Part shown: piece after piece, positions 1 to 61,475 of the stretch
Position numbering within the stretch: the first letter of the stretch is position 1
Layout: the number at the start of each line of letters is the position of its first letter
Assembly: GCA_029721515.1 (NCBI GenBank)
Contig: CM056565.1
Span: 5,892,742 to 5,956,741 of the forward strand
Direction: 5' to 3'
Origin: Synanceia verrucosa
Taxonomy: Eukaryota > Chordata > Actinopteri > Perciformes > Synanceiidae
DNA length: 64,000 bases
Translations under genes and position numbers: made by a program
Notes under the pieces: generated by a model
Told to the model about the DNA's origin: nothing
Database searches by the model: none
The model's input: only the letters and a program-made list of their open reading frames with translations

Positions 1-2624
<2,624 letters not shown>

Positions 2625-2830
2625 GGCTACGGCACTCGACTCGATGTTTAGTCAGAAAACACAGTCCCGCTCCCCCGCCTTATGGGAGAGCCATCACCGT
2701 TACAACCGGCTCCAGAAAGCTAAGCATGAGCTAACAGCAGCTAACCAAAACAAGGCGAGCAGCAGCAGAGGAAGCCTCTAGTGTCGGCCACCGGCACTAC
2801 TGGGCTCAGCTGGGCCCGGAGACATTTCAA
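2625..2830 (-). promoter_or_regulatory. probable rps6kb1 5' UTR and promoter region
   Basis: This stretch lies directly upstream of the rps6kb1 ATG and is more GC- and CpG-rich than its surroundings. No TATA box is obvious. In mammals this promoter is shared head-to-head with TUBD1; no divergent tubulin exon was recognised here. The exact start site cannot be read from sequence. Confidence 0.45.
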
Positions 2831-5800
2831 AACATGTCAGTGACGAGGGGACAACTTGTATTAATCACTGGGGTCATTTAATCTAAATAAAAAAAAAACA
2901 TTTACATGTACTATCATTTATATAGAATCTGAGCTGGACAGACAGTTGAATTGATTTTGATTGAATTTCTTGCTCAGTGTCATGTTATTGTGACTCAAAT
3001 AGAGCAGAAACCATCATTAGTGATATTAGTAACGCCTGTGTGTTTCTTATGAAATATGTCTGCTGTGAAGAAGTCTTATTTTGTGTGTACACTTTGCAAA
3101 GGCTCAGACTGGGTTCATACTCATGTAACACTGTAAAGTCACAGCATGGTCTGACTTTAAGCTCTTGTTCTTACCAGTAGGTGGCAGCGAGGAAAAGGGA
3201 ATCCTGTTCAGGGAGAGGAAAGACATGTTTCATTCATCCTCATGCCTGTCCGTACATCTGCACTTATAGCAACATTTCTGTTCTTAGAGATCCACTCTAA
3301 GGTCTAAGGCCCTGACAGAACCACTACATATATAAAACATCAAATATTTAAGGTGAGCACAGAGAAATTTCACCCTTTTTAGATGAATATGAAAATCTAA
3401 TGTTGAGTTGTACACAGGAAATTTGTTTGCTTAACAGGATACATAACATAAACATGAACATCAATATAACAATAAAAAACACAGCATTTGGATTCCCATG
3501 TAAAAATTAAATTCAATCCAGACTTTGAGATAAATTTACAGACTCCAGTTCAGTCAGAGAAGTGGTTCCAGATCCGGTAGAATAAATATGGTTTGTCCTT
3601 TACAGCTTCAAAGGGGACGATGCTTATCACAGCCGCTGGTTCAGTGTGGGAGCTTTCTCAGTGATGAGCAGTATACATTTCTGAGCTGAGTGCAACACAT
3701 TATGTAAGAGGACTCTACCGCAAAGATTTGCAGGCGCTTCATCCTGTAGTCCTAACAAGCAAGTTCTTGCACTAAGATATCGAGGGCACTTACAAATCTT
3801 AGCCAGCTGTTCAGTAATTATACAGGACCAAGGCAATTAAAAAATGAACCCAGAGTAGATTGACATATAACAAACAAAGAAGTGCAGACATGTCAGCGTT
3901 CTTTCTACCGGCTTCAGGAGGAGAAATATATAATCCATGTAGTTTCTCATATTGCCTCTCCCAGGCTGAATTAGATGTTTGGATGCCAGAAGTCTGGCTG
4001 CACAAGGTGCTCCAGTCCTTTATTCCAGTCCCACCTGACAAATGACAGCAGGTGACGTTTTGTAAAACGTCTCTTGGAAAAAAGTGCACATAAATCTTTT
4101 ACAATTAATCTTCACAAAGCCAGCAGGGCAGCAAGTATTGATGAGTTTTTTTCTCTTTGAACAGTTATACCATATTTGATCTCCACCATAATTTAGTAAA
4201 AGTGACAGTGATTACAGATGAAATCCCACTAGGTCGTCAGTGCAGGGAGCCAGAAGGTCAGTCTTTACCACAGCTTCTTTTATTGTGGAGGTCCCTCTCC
4301 CAAGAGGCTCAGGCCTCCCCTCCTGCAGGGCGGCATTACTTTGAGCGCTGCCTCAATTCCATCTGATAGTTTGTTTTACTTTGATTGCCCAGTGATCTGA
4401 ACCAGCTGCACTTGGTAAGAGAATCTGTTTTCTGTGTGTGTTCTCTGTTTTGTTTAGCTTTGTTTATGTTTACAAAAGGACAGACTAGACACTGTTAGAA
4501 AGTCTCAGAGCTCTGTTGTGGGTCTGTGTGATGACTTGAGGTCGCCGTTGTGTGTTCATGCAAAATCACTTTGCATATCAACCGAGTGTGTTGGGTTCTC
4601 ATGTTTGGACTTTGTCAATATGGAGAGTCATTAATTTAAAACAGTGGATGAAAGCTGTCAGCATCATGATGGGTTTTTTGTGCATATGTGTGGTGTTTAC
4701 TGCAGGACAGAGGCTTGTGTAATGTGACTGTTCTTTATGTGAATAGTACCAATAATTTAACTTAACACTATCTGCTTTTATGACGCTCAGTTGCCCTGTA
4801 AATACCACAAAACTGTTTAAAAGGCAGGTGTTCCTCTTTAACCATACAGCAGCCTGGAGTTGACACACAGTATCTCAATAGATGAGTTAGTTATCTGATG
4901 AGAGCTGAGATCCAGCAGCAGCATGAAGAGGTGGCAGCAAAACTCCAACACAGACTGAAAGCCAGATATCTGATCATCTGGTGGAGTAGTCCCTGTAGTT
5001 GCATATTATGTATATTTTGCGCAAAGCATAGTATTCTCACTAGCTCAGCCAAAAAAATATAAGTCAAGTGAACTGTGCTGGATTTCAACCTTATTTTGAA
5101 ATGTCTAAACCAACATAATACCTCAGAGGTTTAATTACACAGCAGAACTGGACATGAAGCTAAAAACCATATACTGTAAATGTATGTGTGTATGTAGACA
5201 TAATGCCTCATTGATTGCTTGGAGTGTGGAATAATAGACTGATTTAAAGAAATGTTTGCAGTGATTTCCCTCTGGGAAACCATTTCTGACAGAAAAAAAG
5301 ACTAAAAAAAGAAATGAATGAATTATTAGGACATAAAAAGAGAGCTGAGGGTGTAAATGATGGATACTGAGTGGATTAGGAAATAAAGGAAAGCACTGAC
5401 GTACCTAGATAATTAGTTTATGTTCCATTTTTGGTATTGAAAGGATGTTGGTTTTGTGGAGAATCACATATGCTCAACAGAAATCAAAGATGTAACATGA
5501 AAAGTGGGAGTTTGAGGTATTTTGGGGGCTCAGGTGAGGTTGTTAACGCAGTAAACGTCCTCTGGTGGAATATCACTGCAGAAAAGCCACTCCAGATGAG
5601 CTGGGAGCACAGTGTGTTTGTTGTGTAGTCTGGCATGGATGTGTCTGGTTTTGTTTGCTCTTTGTGGTTGTTTGCACGTTGATGGGCACGCTGCATACAA
5701 CCACGCTGCATGCGGTAAACAGACCTCATGCAGAGTATGTGGACAGGCCTAAAATTAGCTCTGATTGCGATGCCATAAAGGCTGAGAGCTTAAGTTGGTA

Positions 5801-6068
5801 ATAGTTAATGTCATGTGTTTTTGATGCCAGTGTGTAGACACAGAGTCAGTCTGTGTTTTGTTCAACATCAGGACAAAATGTGAAAAATAAAAATAAGTTT
5901 CTTTGGTTACAAACAACTTGAATCATCTAACTCCAGAAAAACACGCACTTTAAAACGCTAAGTGTGCCTGCTGACAGTAATGAGCTTTTAAGTGAAATGT
6001 CTCAGTCATTGCTGCTGAATGGACTGACATGGCCTGAGGTAAAGATATTCACAGACCCCAGAGGAAGA
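2831..6068. other. intergenic, no gene recognised
   Basis: Between the rps6kb1 promoter and the foldback element. Frames on both strands are short and resemble no family I know. I searched by eye for delta-tubulin motifs, such as the GGTGSG nucleotide-binding loop, without success. Confidence 0.6.
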
Positions 6069-6529
6069 AACCTGCTGAGTGGAGTCCCATACGGAAAAGA
6101 AACAGAAAAAAAAAACTTATTAAAAATGTAAATTGAATATTGTATGATTTACTTTTGCATTCTTTTCATACAAGAGAATAAAAAGAAATATAAGGCTATT
6201 GTATGCATCATTACTGTCATATACTATTCTGATAAATACCCAAATTATACAAGTTTCATTTTGTTTAAATTTACTAAGGATCTCACTGTTTTATGCTTTA
6301 CACACAACTTTCATGCAAAGGAGATTTCCTTTGCATGAAAGTTGTATGTAAATGATACAACAGTGAATGATGCATACAATATCCTTATACTTTTTTTTAT
6401 TATCTCGTATGAAAAGAATGCAAAAGTGGCCACTTTCAAGAGTAAATCATATAGTATTCATGAATTTCAGTACATTTTTTTAATAATTTTTTTCCGTTTC
6501 TTTTCTGTATGGGGTGCCACCAGCATGTT
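6069..6529. repeat. large imperfect inverted repeat (foldback element)
   Basis: The two halves are mirror images around a 4-base centre at 6323-6326. The inner arms are near-perfect (6304-6322 against 6327-6345). Matching blocks continue outward, for example CTTTTGCATTCTTTTCATAC at 6152-6171 with its complement near 6409-6428, and CCCATACGGAAAAGAAAC at 6086-6103 with its complement near 6494-6513. The left arm carries about 50-80 extra bases. A non-autonomous foldback/MITE-type transposon is the simplest explanation. No target-site duplication was established. Confidence 0.8.
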
Positions 6530-9278
6530 GACATTTGTTGTTCTAGTTAACTGAAGCTAGAAAAAAAACATTTCCATTTTCAGTGTACCTCCAAAGCTCC
6601 AACCTTTATCAAAATATGCATTTCTTCCAGTTAATTGTAGTGTTGCCTAATTTGCATCTAGAACATAAAGGGCAGACCACACATTCCCAACACTGGTATG
6701 CTTGGAAGGCAGTGTGAGACATTCCTGAGTAATATTTCTGAGATGGCATCATGTCATGACACAGAAACTTGCATTGACACGTAAAGCTGTGCTTAAGCCC
6801 AAGGACAGAGTCTGCTGCGGAGGAGAGTCGATACCGTCACATTTCAAGCATTCCAGAGGTTTACTCAGTGACGTCCTCTCACATCAAAGGCTTGCTCCTG
6901 ACTCTGTGTATGTGTGTGCTGGAGCAGAGGTACATTTCTAGAATTTTACGCCCACTCTGCTCTCAGGCATGCGGCTGCTTTATTGTGCTTACTCGTCTTA
7001 CTGCAGCAGTCACATCTCCTGTGTGTTTTATGACACACCTGAATGACGCAGTTTCCTTGGCAAAACTCCTGGAACACAAAAGGTAGGAGAAATGAAGAAG
7101 CATGACACGCCATGATGCAGGTCTACGGCACTTCTCTGTCTGTGCTATGACATGTAGCCACATAAAGAGACAAACACTAGAGCCACGGCAGAAGTCATAC
7201 AGCCTGTTTGTGAATGTAGCAAAGAACTAAATTGTGATTCTGTTTGGGACAACAAAAAGTTGTTTTTCTTCTCTGAATGATTGTTCCCCACAAATGAACA
7301 AATCTGGACAAAGCCACTTTTGATTTATGTTGCTGTTTTAGAATTCGTTAATCTTAGCTGGATTTATTTTTAAAAACACAACCTGACTTGTTAGTCCGTT
7401 GAGAAAGCGGCAGGCGGAAGAGCTACAGATGTGTGTGTGCCCTGGCGTTGCCACCTGGCACCAGCTATTAGGCTGTCTGCCATGTTGGCGCTGTGTGGGC
7501 AGGAACAGCAGATGCTCCTGCCCCAGCTATGCTCTGTTAAAATACCCACACATAATTTAGTTTCACACAGTGCCATGCGTATTGTTGCCTCAAATTCAAT
7601 CCATGACGCAGCACATCATGAGATATTAACAGTTTGAATGGAATATTTAAATAATTGTAACTCAGACAACAGAGGCCAGCCAACTGCCTGTTGATACGTT
7701 TAATTAAGACAGTCTCTCTGACTCGACCTGGTGATCTTCTTCAAATGGGACCAATAACATGTCTCCTCTCAGATGGAACGAAATACGACGAGTCTGAAGC
7801 CGCTGATAAGCTTGTTTGATGTCGGCATGCTGAAGCCACAATAAAGGAAACAAAGGCTTTTGGAGCTGGTACTTTACAGTAACCACAGTTATGATGAGTG
7901 TGCACATATAAACATGTGTGTTTGAAAAGATACCCACTTACATAAAGATGACTTATGTCGATATGCTCTTTTACTGTTTTATTCTTTGTTAGACTTTTTA
8001 ATCGTTTTGTCTTCAAACTACAGCTCTAACTTTACATCAGTTTCATCGAACACTGTGTCCACACTCATTCTAAAAATGTTACCAAAAAATAAACTAACTT
8101 TCCTTTTGTAAATGTACCATCCCCACTCACCGACCCCCTGACTCCTACTTTCAGAGACAAAGAAACTTAATGTGATTTTGAATAAAAAAAAAGATCCACT
8201 TGGTCAGCATAATTTAATGAGACAGAGTGTGAAAGGAACAAAGTGGATAACCAAATGCAGAGGGGGCTTGTGGCTGGGTGGGTGGTGGATGAAGTCAGTG
8301 ATATTTCAGCATCCCTCGGCGGTTATCCTGCTGACAGGGAGGGGGAAAACTGGTGTGAGTGGCAGTGAGGGAGGTGCTGTGTGTGCTTCCTGTGTGTGTG
8401 GGGCAGTAATTAAACCAGCACCACCGGATTCAACTGTAGTATATGTACGGAGGGATCAGAGAGAAAACGAGCGGAAGAACAAAAGCAGTGCCATTATTTG
8501 AATATCAGTCCCCCAGCCTGTTTGGACAGGCAGGATTTGCATGTTGGGTTTTCAACCGGAGCCCCAGGGTAGGGTGGGAGGAAATAGTCGTCTTCGTGGT
8601 GCTCAGGGTGTGGCTGCTCTGGGAACAGGGCTTCTCTCAACAGGGGCATCTCAGCACAGGTCACACATCTGACCCCAATCACACTCAACCATGTCCTTTT
8701 TTTAAACTTGATAACTAGAAACTTGATCTGAGTTCAAAAATATCTGAATCATTTTATCATAATAAAGTCAACATAAACAACCATGTGTAGTATGAAATGC
8801 ATGCCTCATGGACTTCATGGATTCATGTGTGAATTTGCCTAAATGCTTGTGAAACAACGTAAATTAAATTTAAATTATTCCAGAACATATTTCAGAGTTA
8901 CCCATATTAGAACCGTAATAAACATTTTGTACAGAGTTTTTTTTTTCAAAACGTAGTAGGGAGTGTTGAGTTTAAATATGACGTCAATTTGTCACAAGAG
9001 TACAAGTGCAGCTATATTCACAACTCATAGCAAAGGCTTAACATGGAATCTGAAATGGAGATGATGTCAGCGTGGGGATAGCAAATCAGTAATGTGATAA
9101 TGTTTGGATGAGAAACATTAGACGGGGAAATCAGAGTTGTGATGGACTCGGTATCCTTCTTGACCCTCTTTCTCGGCTGACATGTGAGATTCTTCGCAGG
9201 CCTGAGGGTCAACACCGGCCCAGCGTGGTCAAGACGAATCACACAATGAACAGAACACCAATCCTCTTTTCAACAGAC
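6530..9278. other. intergenic, no gene recognised
   Basis: Stretch between the foldback element and the putative vmp1/mir-21 3' end. Open frames here (up to about 110 codons) have no recognisable motif, and no RNA gene was seen. Confidence 0.55.
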
Positions 9279-9284
9279 TTTATT
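9279..9284 (-). terminator. candidate polyadenylation signal AATAAA for pri-miR-21 / vmp1 read-through transcript
   Basis: AATAAA on the minus strand. Scanning leftward from the vmp1 stop at 11904, this is the first canonical hexamer I find. It lies about 0.95 kb beyond the mir-21 hairpin. A variant ATTAAA occurs earlier at 10966-10961. The cleavage site itself is not determinable. Confidence 0.45.
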
Positions 9285-10221
9285 TATAGTGAAAGCACAT
9301 GAAAAAACACTGCATACATACCTTGAAAATAGATGGGGTACAGACATATATTAGAGAAGAAATAGAGGCGCTTACACATCGAAATATAAACAGAATTTCT
9401 AGACAAACATGTGCGCACACACACACATTCAGACAGGCATGCCAAAAGGGGGCTCCCTTATGGAACAGGACATCCTGAAACTGCCAAGAAAAACACTCTC
9501 CAAGCCAAAGAGCCATTCCAGTGTTATCCAATGATTTTGCTTTTATAACCAGGAAAAGGTTTTACCATTTTGCTCTATTCTAGAAAAAAAAAAGAATCTA
9601 AAATAAAACTGAGGCTTTGTGGCAAAAAGTATCTGCTGGTCAAGCAATGATTTTCAGCTTTGTATAATTACCAATTTGTGGCCCTTAGAAAAACACCCCC
9701 TCAAGAGAGTTGTTCCAATAAAATGCAGCCTCCTACAAAAAAAGTGCGTATTGAGCAACAGAAGAAAGTTCTCAGTAAAAAGAGAAGAGGGAAGTGTAAA
9801 AGGGAAGGGGAGAGCTGGGTGAGCACTCCATGTACCATACCTAGGACTGGGTGTCACAATGTGATGTGTTGCAATAAGGTGTGTACTGTCTGGATTCTCT
9901 GGAAAGTCAAGAGGACAGAGCCAACTCATACACACTGACACACACGTACACTCATACAGAAGTACACGATTAACATCACTACATCTGCTTTTGCAAACGT
10001 GCAAAAACACAGTTCCCCACGTAAAACCACACAAAAAAACCTCACAGACGTCAGCATGGAGGAAACAAACAATAGTTTTGCGTTTCTGATGCTTCACGAG
10101 CGGTTGGGATAAAGGGAAGCAACATTGCAGTACACACCTCTAAATGGGAACTGATGCTAACTGAGACAATGACAATAACAAGAAAGGAGGACAAAACAGG
10201 ATGCTGGTCAGATGAAAGAGC

Positions 10222-10306
10222 CCGAAATGTCAGACAGCCTACAGACTGTTGTCGCCTTGCAATCTTAACAGCCAACACCAGTCTGATAAGCTATCTGACA
10301 GGCCGA
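10222..10306 (-). ncRNA. mir21: mir-21 microRNA precursor hairpin
   Basis: The minus strand folds into a miRNA hairpin. The 5' arm (10293-10272) carries the miR-21-5p sequence with seed AGCTTAT and the fish-type ACTGGTGTTGG end, where mammals have ACTGATGTTGA. The 3' arm (10254-10233) carries miR-21-3p, beginning CGACAACAGTCTGT. The loop is TGTTAAGATTGCAAGG-like, and TGTCAGA/TCTGACA pairs the stem base. miR-21 is a post-transcriptional repressor induced by AP-1 and STAT3 in mammals and is involved in growth, fibrosis, heart-valve and regeneration phenotypes. It lies about 1.6 kb downstream of the vmp1 stop on the same strand, the conserved vertebrate arrangement. Confidence 0.97.
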
Positions 10307-11056
10307 GAGAGTGACGGACATGCCTGGGACGTACACATGTGCAGAGACGACAACAATGGAGAAAATAAATGAAAGAATCCTCATCCGACTTACCATGACA
10401 GGAGAAAAGAGGAGATGTGAATGTTCTGCCTAGAGCTGGTGCAGAGCGCAGGGTTCAGCCCGCTCAACAGTGCCCCTCTGTTTTGAATCTACTCGAGTGA
10501 TTCGTCTCCTGGCTCCGTGACTGGGGCAGTGCAACGGGTTCATTCGAAGGTTCAGCTGAGGTAACGGCACAGACGCTTTTCACTGTGTGCTTGAGGGTTT
10601 TTTTTCCCCCTTGCTCTCTCCTGCTTGCTCTAGCGCCCACTGTGCTCAGTCCAGCGTAGCACAGCAGCGGTACAGAGAGGAGAAAATAGCACATTTCTCT
10701 GGCAATTATGAAAAAAATAGAAGGTACTGCGTATATACCGAGAGCCAGCTGACATTATCCACTAAGCAAAAAAAAAAAGGTGAAAAAAATGAACAAGAAG
10801 ATGCTCATGTAACGTCAAACATGAGTTTGTGGAGGTAAAAAAGATCAAATAAAAAGCTATGTGGACAAGTGAAGACAAAGAAAAACACTTACCATGACAC
10901 AGACTATCTGCCACACTAAGACTTCCAGGCAGCCCGAGTCTATTAGTGGAGACAATGTGCTTTAATCCATAAAAGATAAAAGGGAGAGCAACAAATGTGG
11001 CAGCCACGCAAACGCACAAAATACGATCTCCCCCTCCTCCCGTCTCACACACCAGG

Positions 11057-11147
11057 CACGTGCACACACAGCCGTAGATGTGATTCAATATATGGCTGCA
11101 TCTGGTAAGGTAGCCCCAGGCTGACTCATGTGCTCTCTTCCTGGAAG
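11057..11147. promoter_or_regulatory. putative mir-21 upstream enhancer/promoter: E-box, CArG-like, AP-1 and STAT sites
   Basis: Within 91 bases there are CACGTG (11057-11062), TGATTCA (11081-11087), CAATATATGG, one base off a CArG/SRF box (11086-11095), perfect AP-1 TGACTCA (11122-11128), and perfect STAT TTCCTGGAA (11138-11146). The cluster is about 0.75-0.84 kb upstream of the hairpin. STAT3 and AP-1 control of miR-21 from conserved upstream elements is established in mammals. Equivalence of this cluster is inferred from spacing and motif content. Confidence 0.55.
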
Positions 11148-11903
11148 CAGAACAATAAGGGCAGACAAAGGGACCAGCAGGGTGATTCATGGCCGATTTA
11201 TCATTTCCCATCCAAAAAGAACCGTGATGAGCTTTACTATACATACAAAAGAAGTGGTACTGCTAACAGTTTGAAACATTAACATCAACAACAACTAACT
11301 TAGAGCTCTACAATATGTAGAAATGAATGGACACAATCATCTATGTCTTACCTAACCATAGCCAATACTGCACAACAACTCCACAGTACAGTAATAAAAA
11401 TAGAAAGCCTTATAAATAATCCAGCGAATATAAATAAGAAATAATTAGCTTAATTGACAGAACACCACATAATCAATAGTAACAATCTTAGGCTATTCAA
11501 ATAAAGTGAATTCAAGTGACTCTCAGACATAAGACTTTTTTTAGTGAAACAAAAAGTGCAGCTTAAGACCTCACTAAGGGGAATTATGGCCGGCAGCTTC
11601 TTCTCACATGCTCAGGAGGAGCTGGAAAAAGCACCGGCGTGAACCCAGCGGCTCACTTCCCAACAAGCACCTACCTTACAGAGAAGTGTTGTGTAAATCA
11701 CTACCAAATGCAAAGCCTTCGAAAGTAAGTCAAATAGAAGTCCATTTGCAAAATAAACATGTTGCTACAATAACAAGAGAGAAACCAGATGCAGACTGAT
11801 ACTGTGCCTCAGATAATGGTGGGTTATCAGCACGGAGGGAGAAGCAGAAATGAGCAGGGGATCAGTGGGAGCTTCTGAAGTTAATGGTCGGCCGTGATCA
11901 CTA

Positions 11904-61463
<49,560 letters not shown>

Positions 61464-61475
61464 CTCATTCACCAT

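Larger units (their letters stand above)
9279..11903 (-). other. vmp1 3' flank / putative pri-miR-21 transcript region
   Basis: From the vmp1 stop to the first sense-strand AATAAA. It contains mir-21 and the upstream AP-1/STAT cluster. Two strong 5' splice sites share the 13-base block TGTCATGGTAAGT (exon ends at 10893 and 10394). Open frames of up to 160 codons occur here but resemble no protein. Confidence 0.5.

Noticed and set aside
10762..11244. 160-codon minus-strand open frame between vmp1 and mir-21
   Set aside because: Overlaps the non-coding mir-21 upstream region, contains the AP-1/STAT cluster and resembles no protein.
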